From Alitta virens (Eukaryota > Annelida > Polychaeta > Phyllodocida > Nereididae), in the NCBI GenBank assembly GCA_932294295.1, contig OW028585.1:15346771-15410770 (forward strand): 64,000 nt of DNA. The letters are read 5' to 3'. The position numbers and the translations under genes were made by a program. Positions 9,261 to 19,792 of this stretch are shown piece by piece. The number at the start of each line of letters is the position of its first letter. The first letter of the stretch is position 1. The notes below the pieces were generated by a model. It worked only from the letters and a program-made list of their open reading frames with translations, was not told where the DNA came from and made no database searches.

Positions 9261-10598
9261 GGAGTAGAGTCAAAACGGCCAACGACCATAACGGCCACTC
9301 CCCATAACGGCCAATCGCCAAAACGGCCAATTACCAGGACGGCCAACTCAATATTTTTTAATTATTCATATATATATCACATGCTTTCTTGGGATTATTC
9401 GATTTCCAAATATTTTGATATGATCATGTCCCAAAGCTTCCTTCCCAAGATTACGATTCCCACCAGATTTTCTAATACACGAGCAAGTCTCATTGATAAC
9501 ATACTCTGGAAATTCTCAGCAACAATTGCAACACCACATTAGCGGTTCTAACAAATAAAATTTCTGATCATCAACCATACTACATCACTTTTGATATCAA
9601 TGTAAGAATAAAAAAACCTCATAAAATCAAGATAGTTAAATACAACCAACAGGCCATAGACAATTTTAAAACATGAATTGGAAACAATACTATACAATAT
9701 AATCACAGCAGCTGGGAAAAAAAAAGAACAGTTTAAGAAAGATATTAAGAATACCTGGAAAACAATCAAAGATATAATAAACCAAAATAATGATAAACAA
9801 AAGTATCCAAAAGAATTTAATGACCTCTAATCACAACATAATAGCGAATGAGTTCAATCAGTTTCTCAATAAAATTGGCCCAAAACTAGCTACAACCATA
9901 ATGCAACTCGAAAACACTAAAGTTCTTTACACAGTATCTAGGTAACCCAACAGAAGTTAGTTTCCAATTTGAAAAAGTCTCAGAACTGCAAGTTGCAGAG
10001 ACAATAGATAAACTGCCTCCATATATATATCAATTGATTACATCAGCAGTGTAGTGCTGGTTTTATGTTAGATATGTAATAGCAATCAGCCGTGACCGTT
10101 ATGTCAATTGCTATTAGCATTTTGAATGATGAAAAGAATGGGGTAAATCATGCTTTTTCATGATAGATCAAGTTGAAAGTGAATTTCAACTGATTCCTGT
10201 TTATTATGCATATTAAAGAGTGAGATTGTACAACTACGACAAAATATTAATAATTTATATAAAATGAAATAAATATCTAAAATTAATACTGTAAACTTCA
10301 TATACAGCCTGCACATTTTCAAATGAACCCAGTCACATTTAAATGGAGAATACTTCTTTTTGGTAGGAAATATGACATTTATTTATCATTTAATATACAG
10401 ACTAGATGTATATATACAGGTTAGAAGAAGATAGATAATGAGAAAGCATATATTCTACAAAAAAGCTGCAAATAGTATAATTGGCCATTTTGGTAGGTGG
10501 CCGTTTTATCCTTTGGCCGTCTTGGTATGGCGGCCGTTTTTTCGATTGGCCGTCCTGGTATGTTGGCTGTTATGAATTTGGCTGTTTTGACCAGACCC
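9261..10598. mobile_element. Non-autonomous MULE-like element with iteron TIRs
   Basis: Both ends, in inverted orientation, are made of about five units of AAAACGGCCAA spaced 16-19 bases apart (left 9268-9355, right 10487-10590). The flanks are CGTTTCAAG (9252-9260) and CGTTTCTAG (10599-10607), a 9-bp target duplication with one mismatch, as MULEs make. The interior holds a LINE endonuclease fragment (9366-9600) and no transposase, so the element is non-autonomous. Confidence 0.65.
9366..9600 (+). pseudogene. LINE endonuclease fragment inside MULE-like element
   Basis: The plus-strand translation FDMIMSQSFLPKITIPTRFS and RASLIDNIL, then after a stop ISDHQPYY, matches the end of the endonuclease domain of CR1/Jockey-like LINEs (FLPxITxPTRxT…TLIDNIxxN…SDHxPI). 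It is interrupted by stops. It was either captured by, or inserted into, the surrounding iteron-ended element. Confidence 0.65.
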
Positions 10599-11419
10599 CG
10601 TTTCTAGGACACTCTTGCTAATCTGTAGAACGCTCCTGATAGTGCTAAATCATCCGTGACATACGTGGACAGGGCAAAAAGTTTTAAAATTTTTTAAAAC
10701 TTTGGCGGACCTACTACGAGTATTGTTGATATTAGGCTACTATCTCACATAACCGAGTGATGCTGCCGAGTAATGACGATTGCTTGCAAACAATGAATCG
10801 GCTTCACTCGTGGTCATTTGATGCCTTGTGCCAGCGAGAAAAAGCAAGTCAGCAACAGCTCGCTGAGTGCTCGCCCACTGCTCGCCGACAGCTCGCCAAA
10901 TAATTCAAGAGTGGACCCAGTATTGTTGCCGTGTGATGAATAGTGAACAGGATTTAAGGAGAGTAAACACGAGCACTCTGCAAAAACATGCCAAACGTGA
11001 GCCAAACACGAGTTAGCACGTATAGCCCATTTTTTATGTACGTGGTCACTTGTATGTCTTATACGTGACAGTGTGAATGCCCCTTAAGTCTTGTAGATTG
11101 CTTAGTGACATGGTACATGTTGTCACATTGCCTTGCATAAATGTAGAAAGTGTAGGTCTGGTTGTGCACCAATTTAAAACTGAAGAAATCGGTACATTTA
11201 AATTTAATTTTATCTTCCTTTTCTTTATTTTTTCCAGTGTACAAATAGCAAGGAGACTAGAATGCAATTGCTGTTCTACCTTGAAGGAAGGAATGACTAA
11301 TGAGGAACTCTGTGTGATTCTGGCGCAGCACAGGAACTGAATAACTTTCAATTCTAGTTGCGCAGCTGCTCACAGAGCAATATCATTATTACAATTCATT
11401 TAACTACATTTAAAGTTAA

Positions 11420-12808
11420 ATGATGGCAGCCAATTTACAAGGTGCTGAAAGCAGTTCTTCAAAGACTGACAGTGAAGATGATGCATGTGATGGAGAAATG
11501 GCATTCAAGTGCTCCGTGTGTTTTGAGAATTTTACCAATAAGAAAAATTTGGCAGATCATCTGCAAGTTCACTTCAAAGAAGTTGCGCAGGATACTGTGT
11601 CGAAACCTGACAGAAATGGGCCTGAAATAAGCAAGACACATTCTAACAATAGATCCGATGAGCCGAGCGACACTGTTATCAAGTGTTTGGACACGCATTC
11701 GGACATAACACCCCATAAATGTCCGATATGTAGTCAGTGTTTTGTGTCGAGCGAAGGCCGTGACAGACACATGAAAGTACATGGAGGCGTCAAGTCGTTC
11801 GAATGCAACGTTTGTAAGCAGCTGTTTTTTGCAAGTCACGAGTACAGACGCCATATGAATACGCATGGTGATAATCCAGAAGCGAAACCATTTGAATGTA
11901 CCAAATGCGACAAAAGATTTTTGACTAACAGATCAATGAAATTACACATGAGAACGCATGATGATAAAGCGCTTGAATGCACTGTGTGCGAAAGAAATTT
12001 CCTGAGTAGTTACCATCTCAATATTCACATGATGACGCACGACGGCGTCACGCCACGTAAATGTATGCATTGTGAGAAGAAGTTCTGTAGTGAAAGCGAC
12101 TTGAGAAAACACATGAAAACGCATAAGGAAATAGAGCCGTTTGAGTGTTTGATTTGCAAGAAATCATTCAACAATCAGTCAGCTTTAAATGGACACATGA
12201 GATTACACAGTGAAAAAATTCCTACACCAAGTGAACCCCCTAATCCCACTGAGGTTGAAAAGACAAACCACGAATGTGAAATATGTAATAGATCTTTCAC
12301 GCAGAGTTCTCAGCTGACGGCACATTTGGAATCTCACGAAAATGAGAAAACTTTCTTCGGTTCTCAGTTGAGCAATGAAGAGAATTATGAATGTAGAATT
12401 TGCGGGAAATCGTTTGCGCAGAGTTCTGAGCTCGCGTCACATATGAGGACACACACTGCTGAAGAACAATATAGGTGCTTCGTAAGCGACGAACGATTCA
12501 GGCAGAGACAAATTGTTATTCAAAACAGAAAACAACAGAGCACTGTAATACCTAAATCTAAATCCAAAACGTCACTGCGAAGTAAAACCAAAGCTAAAAA
12601 GGCTAAAGCCAACAAAGATAACTTTGCTGAGCGATCTGATATGATTCAAATTGAACCAGCTGATGACAAACCTTTCCGGTGTTTTGTTTGTGATGAACAG
12701 TTCGCTTCCAGAGATGACGTTTTGGAACATTTAAAATCACACGATGGGAATTCAGAAGAATCTAATAAAGTCCCGACGAAGCAAGAAGTCTCTCAGAATG
12801 ATCAATGA
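11420..12808 (+). CDS. C2H2 zinc-finger protein, ten intact fingers
   Basis: A 462-residue uninterrupted frame, and one of the clearest intact genes in the window. Canonical CxxC…HxxxH fingers start at residues 31, 101, 129, 160, 187, 215, 243, 286, 325 and 421. A further finger at about 353 is degenerate (CFVSD, and no His pair). Most linkers are irregular rather than TGEKP. A Ser/Asp-rich N-terminus precedes finger 1, and a Lys/Ser-rich segment at 379-399 could be a nuclear localisation signal. No KRAB, BTB or SCAN domain is present. The likely role is sequence-specific DNA binding in the nucleus; the target is unknown. A polypyrimidine tract ending in CAG at about 11238 suggests the start lies in a 3' coding exon whose 5' UTR is spliced. 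AATAAA at about 13143 is a candidate polyadenylation signal. Confidence 0.9.
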   Translation: MMAANLQGAESSSSKTDSEDDACDGEMAFKCSVCFENFTNKKNLADHLQVHFKEVAQDTVSKPDRNGPEISKTHSNNRSDEPSDTVIKCLDTHSDITPHKCPICSQCFVSSEGRDRHMKVHGGVKSFECNVCKQLFFASHEYRRHMNTHGDNPEAKPFECTKCDKRFLTNRSMKLHMRTHDDKALECTVCERNFLSSYHLNIHMMTHDGVTPRKCMHCEKKFCSESDLRKHMKTHKEIEPFECLICKKSFNNQSALNGHMRLHSEKIPTPSEPPNPTEVEKTNHECEICNRSFTQSSQLTAHLESHENEKTFFGSQLSNEENYECRICGKSFAQSSELASHMRTHTAEEQYRCFVSDERFRQRQIVIQNRKQQSTVIPKSKSKTSLRSKTKAKKAKANKDNFAERSDMIQIEPADDKPFRCFVCDEQFASRDDVLEHLKSHDGNSEESNKVPTKQEVSQNDQ

Positions 12809-13689
12809 TGATTTTTTTTCCAGTTTTGAATGCATTGCATTTGTTAACAAATTAACTGGAAAGAATCTATGATCTTTGATGAATATTTCATCAATGTAAC
12901 TGCACGAAGTAAGACTGACAGGTGTGTATTCATATCAACCTTTTTTTATATAATTCTCTGCTTTTGACTACTAAAACCAATTTTGAGATGCAACTTGTCT
13001 TCCCAAATAGTATATTTGTTACCAAAAATCACAGATTAATTATGAGTGTAATATGTTTGATTTCATCCACACTTACCTTTATATGATAATTTATACTCTC
13101 TGAGCTGTAAATGTTGGCCCTGATATGATAATCAAGATAAAAAATAATAAAACTTACAAATCAGTAGTATAATGCTTAATTCACACTCAATGGTTTTTGG
13201 CATTATAAGCAGTACTTGTAATGAAGAGATCCAGCTGTATGTAATATATATACAGCACCTTGTGATTCGGCTAGGACTATTATGTATTATTCTATTTAAA
13301 GTATTCAAACTGGAACTTAATTATCATTAGACATTACTTAATGTCTGTGTTGACTCGTTGAATTAGACAAACTTACTTTCATGTGTGTGTGTATGCTATT
13401 TGCAATAATATCTAAGCTGGCTGGGTTATCTATGTTACAGATGAAGGGCATTACAATTACATTTTCTGAACATGTAGTGTTAGATTCAATATCATTGAGC
13501 ACAAGCTGTTATATTTAGCATGCAAGTTATGTCATTAAAATCCTCATTAATGTATATGTACAATGTATATTATCAATTTCAATTGATGCATTCCATATTC
13601 CTTATGAATCTTTGTCACTAGAAAACGATGCGATGTTACTATGTCAAACATGGTTGTGGGAAAGGGACAACTGATTCACCATATAAATC
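12809..13689. other. 3' region of the zinc-finger gene
   Basis: Non-coding, AT-rich, with AATAAA near 13143 as the likely end of the zinc-finger transcript. Nothing else was recognised. Confidence 0.45.
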
Positions 13690-14228
13690 TCATTAATGGC
13701 ACTTTAAAATGTTCACTTCTGGTGTAGCATTTGGATGTCCTCAAAATATCATACTTTTTAACAAATCAATTCTGATGTGAAGTGAATGTCATCAAAATAT
13801 TATGGCAGCTTCAAAATGCTCCATTCTAATGTGGCATGTGAATGTCATCAAAATATCATACTTTTAAACAAATGCTCAATTTTGATGTGACGTGGCTATC
13901 ATCAAAATATTATGGCAACTATAAAATGCTCAGTTATAATGTAGCATGTGAATGTCATCAAAATGTTATGGCAACTTAAAAATACTCAGTTCTGATAGCA
14001 TTTGAATATCATCAAAATATTATGGCAACTTAAATATCAAAATATTATGGCAACTTTAAAATGCTCTGTTATAATGTAGCATGTGAATGTCATCAAAATA
14101 TTGTAGCAAATTTAGAATGCTCCGTTTTGTAGCATGTAAATTTCATCATAATGTTATGGCAAGTTTAAAATGCTCAGTTCCGATGTAGCATGTGAATGTC
14201 ATTAAAATATGGAAATGCTATGTTCTAA
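13690..14228. repeat. Minisatellite, ~57-bp unit, about nine degenerate copies
   Basis: Units share the pattern AAATGCTCAGTTCTGATGT, then AGCATGTGAATGTCATCAAA, then ATATTATGGCAACTTT. Several units are shortened or carry the variant ATATCATACTTTTAAACAA. Copies are diverged but in one orientation. Confidence 0.85.
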
Positions 14229-14319
14229 TATAGTATATGTCCCTGAATATAACGCCATAATTCCAGCCGATTGACCGCTTGACTTATATACGTAGAGATA
14301 GTATTACCTAGACTACCTT

Positions 14320-14406
14320 CTCATTGCCGTGGCCCCTGCCTGTCCTAATTAGCCCATCAGGTGCAGAAATACAGGACGTAAAGCCCTAATCACCACCACC
14401 ACCACC
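14320..14406 (+). mobile_element. SINE-A, 5'-truncated
   Basis: Contains only the 3' body (CTGCCTGTCCTAATTAGCCC … GGACGTAAAGCCCTAATC) with a (CCA)n tail. Perfect 14-bp flanks ACCTAGACTACCTT lie at 14306-14319 and 14407-14420. Confidence 0.85.
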
Positions 14407-14420
14407 ACCTAGACTACCTT

Positions 14421-14473
14421 GGGGTGGGGGCCTAGCTCAGAGGTAGCGCTCTGGGCTTCCAACCGCTGGGTTT
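14421..14473 (+). mobile_element. SINE-A tRNA-like head only
   Basis: Directly follows the duplicated flank of the preceding copy. It has the A-box half of the head (CCTAGCTCAGAGGTAGCGCT) and stops at CCGCTGGGTT, before the B box. Confidence 0.75.
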
Positions 14474-14922
14474 TGATCTTACAGAGTATAATGAATTTTT
14501 TTTAGTGGTATAGCAATATACTCACTGGCATTAGCTGTCTAAATCAGCATAACAAGCTGTGATCACATCTTCGAGCTGAGCATGAATTACACCAGACTGC
14601 ATCCCCCTCTTGGTTCAGGGGACATGATCCGGCCTCCATTAAGGTTTGTTAGCCTCGACATCCCAGCCAATTCTCCTGGTGCCCCCAAATGCTGACTTCA
14701 CCACTGACACTGCCAAGGACCGGATTTCCTGCAGAGAGACTAAATTAATTGTAACCATATCTATGACTTGCTTGTGACGTGATGCTGTTACTATATTGGC
14801 TTAATGCATGTTGATGGAATTATTTATAGGCTTTCTGATCATGCTGATAGAAGCAATCTTACTAGTATGCATAACAGCAATCAATTTGTGACGTGTGATT
14901 CAGGGAAAAGTACATACATATA

Positions 14923-15106
14923 GGGGGGCCTAGCTCAGAGGTAGCGCTCTGGGCTTCCAACCGCTGGGTCCCGAGTTCGATTCCCGGTCGAGCCTAAGTT
15001 GGATGGCTGTTTCATCCTTCGTCTCATTGCCATGGTCTCTGCCTGTCCTAATTAGCCCAACAGGTGCAGAAATACAGGACGTAAAGCCCTAATCACCCAC
15101 CCACCC
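14923..15106 (+). mobile_element. SINE-A, full length
   Basis: Representative copy of the dominant family. The tRNA-like head has A box TAGCTCAGAGGTAGC, an anticodon-position loop CTTCCAA (Gly-TCC-like), and B box GAGTTCGATTC. A 110-base body includes GGATGGCTGTTTCATCCTTC and GCCTGTCCTAATTAGCCC, and it ends …GTAAAGCCCTAATC with a (CCCA)n tail. The head does not fold into a perfect cloverleaf, so it is a SINE promoter, not a tRNA gene. Confidence 0.9.
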
Positions 15107-15203
15107 TCCAACCACTGGGTCCCGGGTTTGATTACCGGTCAAGCCTAAGTTGGATGGCTGTTTCATCCTTTGTCTCATTGCCATGGTCTCTGCCGGTCCA
15201 ACT
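15107..15203 (+). mobile_element. SINE-A, 5'-partial, abutting previous copy
   Basis: Starts at CCAACCACTGGGTCCCGGGT (mid-head) and runs through the B box to GCCATGGTCTCTGCC, then breaks. It forms a tandem pair with 14923-15106. Confidence 0.75.
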
Positions 15204-15240
15204 CTTTGGTCTGATCCATGTGATTTGCCTTCTTAAATGT

Positions 15241-15429
15241 TCAGTAATCGTCAGCATTAAATATTTCTGCTGCATGATTTTCCACAACAGTCATAACAGC
15301 ATTGGTGCCGTAGGTTTTGAGGATCCCCTCCTCAGTGGTGTACATGGCAAAAGAGAGCCCCCAGGACCTCAACTTGTCAACATGTGTGGGGTGGATGTAT
15401 TGTCCTTTTATGTCTCTACCCAAGACCAT
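15241..15429 (-). CDS. Unrecognised open frame, 62 aa
   Basis: The minus-strand frame includes DIKGQYIHPTHVDKLRSWGL and KTYGTNAVMTVVENHAAEIF. Its composition looks protein-like and it lies downstream of the MULE transposase fragments on the same strand, so it could be a remnant exon. No family was recognised. Confidence 0.25.
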   Translation of the reverse strand: MVLGRDIKGQYIHPTHVDKLRSWGLSFAMYTTEEGILKTYGTNAVMTVVENHAAEIFNADDY

Positions 15430-15674
15430 AGTTGCAGAATAATAATGACTATGATATTGTCACTGGTCTGGAGCAGAATGAGAGGATTATCTTGGGCACA
15501 CTGGTAATCTGGTTTACAAGTGCACATGCACAGGAAGGCCAATGCTCCGTGAAGCAAAGGGCATTACCCATTGGCGCTTCAGTTGAGCTTTCAACCAATA
15601 AAAGGGAAAGATACCAGTACTATGGTTAAGGGTTGGGGGGAGTTTCAGTGGATTTTTGTACCATTCATTTATGA

Positions 15675-15835
15675 GGGCTGGGGCCTAGCTCAGAGGTAGC
15701 GCTCTGGTCTTCCAACCACTGGGTCCCGGGTTCGATTCCCGGTCGAGGCTAAGTTGGATGGCTGTTTCCTCCTTCGTCTCATTGCCTGTCCTAATTAGCC
15801 CAACTGGTGCAGAAATACAGGACGTAAAGCCCTAA

Positions 15836-15897
<62 letters not shown>
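15675..15897 (+). mobile_element. SINE-A, full length with long (CA)n tail
   Basis: The head and body are as in the family, with a short internal deletion of GCCATGGTCTCT. The tail is about 60 bases of CA. Flanks ACCATTCATTTATGA at 15660-15674 and 15898-15912 are a perfect target duplication. Confidence 0.9.
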
Positions 15898-15900
<3 letters not shown>

Positions 15901-16329
15901 ATTCATTTATGAAAAATTCACTGCTGCATGCTATACATGTTTAAAAGCACTAGTCTCATGGATTAACAATGGCTACTGACACAGTTCTTCGTGACACGAG
16001 TAGATTGACCATTCAGGAAACTACAAGATCATAAAAGGCTGGGTAAGACCACTCGAATGTGGTGGGAATAAAAACATATCCACGAGTGAGTAATTGACAT
16101 ACACGAACATGCGTGGATTGCAAAAACGAGCGAAATATGTATGCTCATCTGAGTGCCAACAAAGACAGAAAAGATGGCATTCCAGACAGCCATCTCGTAG
16201 TCCATGACCACAGTCTTCAGTTCTATCTGGAAGTTACGGGCGACCATGGTGTCATGGATGGCCCACAGTACCTCCCTGAAATGCAAAAAAGCATTAGTAA
16301 GGATAACTTTTATATACTCATACATTTAA

Positions 16330-17790
16330 TATAGTTTAAACTGTAGGGAAAGTATGAGTAAGAACAGCATTATATATTTATTTATTTAAAATGTGTAGAG
16401 AAAATACTGGAATATGGGTGCTAGTAATTAAACAGGGAATCAAAATAAGGTACTGTATATATGGTATTGCGAATTAGGCAGGGAATTAAAATAAGTATCT
16501 TTGTGTATGTGATATTGCTATCATTACATGCAGAATAATTTTTTTATTCTGAGTATTAATCATTACATAATTCACTGTAATTATTTGCTGAAGCATTCAG
16601 TGGCACTAGTACCAAATTGATATAATTATATAATTTCTCAACTGTAATCCCTTTATCTTTTCCCTGACATTAGCATGAAAGCACAAGGGACCGGTTTCTT
16701 GGTGTTCCCTGATGTCAAGAACCAGTGTATGCATTCATTGATACCTGAAATGATACAGTATGTCGGTATATTTTATGTGGTAGCATAAGCAATGTCAACG
16801 ACTTTTCATAAATTAACATGTGTCTCAATGAACTTGGACTGATAAAGTAATGGGGCCTTGGGTGTTTTGGGGACATTTATTTCTTCATTGATGACTAGCC
16901 TGTCACTATCTTACATACTGTTACTTTTTCTTGGCAGGTGATTTGTCGATGTCCTTCTTTGTGGCAATAATGGCAAATTGTGGACCCTGACAGTCTTTAG
17001 CTGTATGTTTTCAACCTTACCGCACTTATGGCCATTTTTGTGTGGCCATTTTGGACATGATTGTTATGACTGTAGCCGTTTTTGACATGGCTTGCAGCTG
17101 TTTTGGTCATGGTTTGTAGCCGTTATGACCTTGGCTTGTTGACTTTTTGTTCATGAGGCCATTTTAGCTGTTAAACATGCTTTTCAGTAATTAACCATAA
17201 TGTCTAAAGTGCCTTTTCCCTGCGAACAATGATATCAAAATAGCTACAGCCAAATCACTAAAACATCTTCAGACTAAAACGTTTACATCACATTTGAAAT
17301 GGCAGATGGCGCTGTTAGGTGTAGATGGTGCCAGGCACACAATTGCACGCACACAATATCAAGAGAAATGAATCAAAACACAAGGAAGACAAAATGTTAA
17401 AAAAAAAAACATGTATAGGCGATGGTGCCATCCTTCTACGTCATTGTTGGTATAGATTTTGTGTTGAAGGCAGGACCATGTCTTTGGGGAAAACGTCTTG
17501 TTCTTGACTTAGGTGTCCCACACGTAATAAAGAAGTCTAGTAAGGGGGACAGTGGCAACAGTCTTCTGTCTGATCTTTTTGAAGAAAAGGTCGATGTTTT
17601 GGGCAGGGAGATCGATATTGGTGGGCCAAAAAGACAAAACTTGTATTAGTCAAAATGTCATACACAGGAATACAATGAACGTAACACTGCCTCGAAGTCA
17701 CACGTGATAGATTCCAATGCAGAAGATGCCGGAAGCTTCTCTAACAAAGTCTCGAGCACTGCTTGCTAATCCTGGGCTGTTGCTTAGTGC
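16330..17790. other. MULE gamma intron or flanking sequence with CCGTT iterons
   Basis: Mostly AT-rich non-coding. At 17030-17165 a run of about six units of (T)AGCCGTTNTGACATGGCT recalls the AACGGCC iterons at 9.3 and 10.5 kb. A plus-strand frame at 17422-17649 shows no recognised domain. Confidence 0.4.
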
Positions 17791-17971
17791 AGTTTTCAGA
17801 TCAAAGAAAAGCGTGGATGCTGAAAAGCTGCTTGAAAGGCTGTTCCACCACCTTGAAAGTTACGTCAACAAATCTATGTCTAGCTCTACTCAGGGTGTTT
17901 AACTGCTGCCTAGTAGCAAACACCACGTGCCAGCTACCGTTAGACTGGATGTCCTTTACCAGGAATTTATC

Positions 17972-18043
17972 TGGTCTCTGCCTGTCCTAATTAGCCCATC
18001 AGGTGCAGAAATACAGGACGTAAAGCCCTAATCACCCACCCAC
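17972..18043 (+). mobile_element. SINE-A, 5'-truncated, inside MULE gamma
   Basis: Begins at TGGTCTCTGCCTGTCC and ends with a (CCCA)n tail. Flanked by CCAGGAATTTATC (17959-17971) and CCAGGAAATTATC (18044-18056). It splits the MULE coding sequence. Confidence 0.85.
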
Positions 18044-18311
18044 CCAGGAAATTATCAGGGACATGCTCCTCTCTCAAACAATTCAAGCATATGAGCATGC
18101 GATGGCAGGATGCAGTGTGGGTTGGTTTGTGTCTTCTTTAGCATGGCATCCTCGATGATACGTCCTGAGGGTTTCTAAGCATTCTCAATTGAAAGGTTAC
18201 TTGTAATTGAGAAACAAAAGAGCTCAAAGGCGACACAATCGTGTTATGGTATATTTTGCTTTATTATGGGTAAAATCAGGGGATACACCCCCTTTAATTG
18301 ATTACATTTAA

Positions 18312-18353
18312 ATACAGGACGTAAAGCCCTACTCACCCACCCCACCCACCCGG
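18312..18353 (+). mobile_element. SINE-A 3' end fragment
   Basis: Only AATACAGGACGTAAAGCCCT plus a (CCCA)n tail. No convincing target duplication. Confidence 0.7.
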
Positions 18354-18939
18354 CAAGAGATGATAAACACATGTTTAGTAATACAAACAAGCCTCTGTTG
18401 ATCGATGATAGCATGGGAAGACATAGAAAGTATGCAAAACCACCAAATGTGGGTATCAATGGTCCCGTTGTTGATCACCATAGCTAGCAGAGCTGACCAG
18501 CTGACAGGCAGAAGCTAAAAATAGCTCCGGGTGTTCCCCCAATGCTCAGCAGAGCAGGGCAGCAGCCATAACGGTCACTGACCAATGTCCATGAGAACAA
18601 ATGAATGCAAATAAAATGGATACTGTGCACTTCATTCATCAGAATATGACCAAATAGCACTGAGGGGTATGTAATCTATCTATGCATGTATAAATTACAT
18701 GGTGTTGTCACAATTGTTTTTTAGGGGATACACCCCCTTTAAATTAGAGGCCATGTGTTCTTATATCTTAATATCTCAATCATGTAAGTCATTAGTGTTT
18801 TTTGGATTAAGCAACTTATTTTTGATGAGTCTACTTTTTCTATGATGACTTGACCAATTGATGAGATGACTTATTGATGAGATGATTGTTGGTCATGTCG
18901 TCAAAGGTCAAATTTCGTCAATAAAGTTGGTCAACTCGT

Positions 18940-19129
18940 GGGCGGGGGCCTAGCTCAGAGGTAGCGCTCTGGGCTTCCAACCGCTGGGTCCCGGGTTCGA
19001 TTCCCGGTCGAGCCTAAGTTGGATGGCTGTTTCATCCTTCGTCTCATTGCCATGGTCTCTGCCTGTCCTAATTAGCCCAACTGGTGCAGAAATACAGGAC
19101 GTAAAGCCCTAATCCACCCACCACCACCA
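18940..19129 (+). mobile_element. SINE-A, full length
   Basis: Complete head and body with a CCA-type tail. Flanks GTTGGTCAACTCGT at 18926-18939 and from 19130 are perfect. Inserted in the MULE iterons. Confidence 0.9.
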
Positions 19130-19179
19130 GTTGGTCAACTCGTCAACATAAAAGTAAACTAGCTACTATTTGTGGTAAT

Positions 19180-19757
19180 ACAAAGACATTGTATTCTGTT
19201 GGATTCCTGGACACGCTGGCATTGAAGGGTATGAAAAAGCAAACCTGGCAGCAGAAAGGGCTCTTACAAAAGAGATAACTGATTTTACTATTCCATGCAC
19301 TGATTTTAAAATGACTATAAAATCTTTTATTATGTCTTGCTGGCAAAGACAATGGATGAATGTAGTAACAACAAGTTGCATTCAATTTTACCTTGCATTC
19401 AAAATAAAATACCTACTAGGTTCAATACTCGCAAAGATCAAGGAATATATCACAGATGCCTCACAGGACATTCAAGACTTATACATTTACACCTTTTAGT
19501 CAATGAACTGTACCGGTATGCCAGAGTTGTCGGTGCCCCCTTACAATCAAACATTTTTATTAGATTGCATCCACTTACAATGCATTAGAAGACCTTTGTT
19601 TCAAGCTACTACCTTACAACATCTCTTTACAAGATATCAAACGCAGACAATTATTGATTTTTTACATGCTTCTGGTTTCTACTACCAAATATAGATAATT
19701 AATCTTAACCTAGAGAGCCTCTACATAGCCCACTCAGGTGCTGATGAGGCATTAAAC

Positions 19758-19789
<32 letters not shown>
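19180..19789 (+). mobile_element. 5'-truncated LINE with RNase H, (CA)n tail
   Basis: The plus strand encodes the end of an RNase H domain (CWIPGHAGIEGYEKANLAAE) and then the C-terminal block GIYHRCLTGHSRLIHLHLL followed by YARVVGAPLQ. This is typical of RNase H-bearing LINE groups such as I/Nimb. Frameshifts split the frame. The 3' end reads CTCTACATAGCCCACTCAGG, then TGCTGATGAGGCATTAAACA, then (CA)n. Target duplications ACTATTTGTGGTAAT (19165-19179) and ACCATTTGTGGTAAT (19790-19804) define the boundaries. The same 3' end recurs at 44.3 and 47.7 kb. Confidence 0.85.

Positions 19790-19792
<3 letters not shown>

Larger units (their letters stand above)
9128..11092. repeat. Outer inverted repeat pair flanking an older element
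   Basis: AAGGGGCGTTCACATTTTCA at about 9168 (with a second diverged copy just before it) has a diverged inverted partner at 11045-11092, which reads AAGGGGCATTCACACTGTCA on the minus strand. Both are followed by a CACGTRTAAGA motif. The 1.9 kb between them contains the iteron-ended element at 9261-10598 and a GC-richer stretch with repeated GCTCGCC at 10850-10900. It looks like an older DNA transposon remnant with a later insertion. Confidence 0.5.
16130..18175 (-). pseudogene. MULE transposase, copy gamma (three exon-like blocks)
   Basis: Minus-strand blocks appear in protein order. At 18175-18057, RIIEDAMLKKTQTNPHCILP is followed by REEHVPDNFL in another frame. At 17964-17795, the block reads SWHVVFATRQQLNTLSRARH, then FVDVTFKVVEQPFKQLFSIH, which holds the first catalytic Asp. 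At 16275-16130, behind a clean TTTGCATTTCAG acceptor, the block includes EVLWAIHDTMVARNF and VVMDYEMAVWNAIF, which holds the second Asp. These are signatures of MULE-family (pfam10551-like) transposases. It is inactive, with frameshifts, stops and a truncated SINE at 17972-18043. Compared with the 34.8 kb copy, an RNFNRTYQG-containing segment is deleted from the first block. The C-terminal exon with the expected NNDVEGWH motif is not seen downstream of this copy. Confidence 0.8.

Noticed and set aside
11046..11351. Short coding exon upstream of the zinc-finger gene
   Set aside because: The open frames overlap a TIR and lack conserved motifs; only the splice-acceptor-like CAG at 11238 is worth noting.
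17422..17902. Plus-strand frames at 17.4-17.9 kb as genes
   Set aside because: The 17.7-17.9 kb frames are antisense to the MULE transposase block FVDVTFKVV. The other frame has no recognisable domain.
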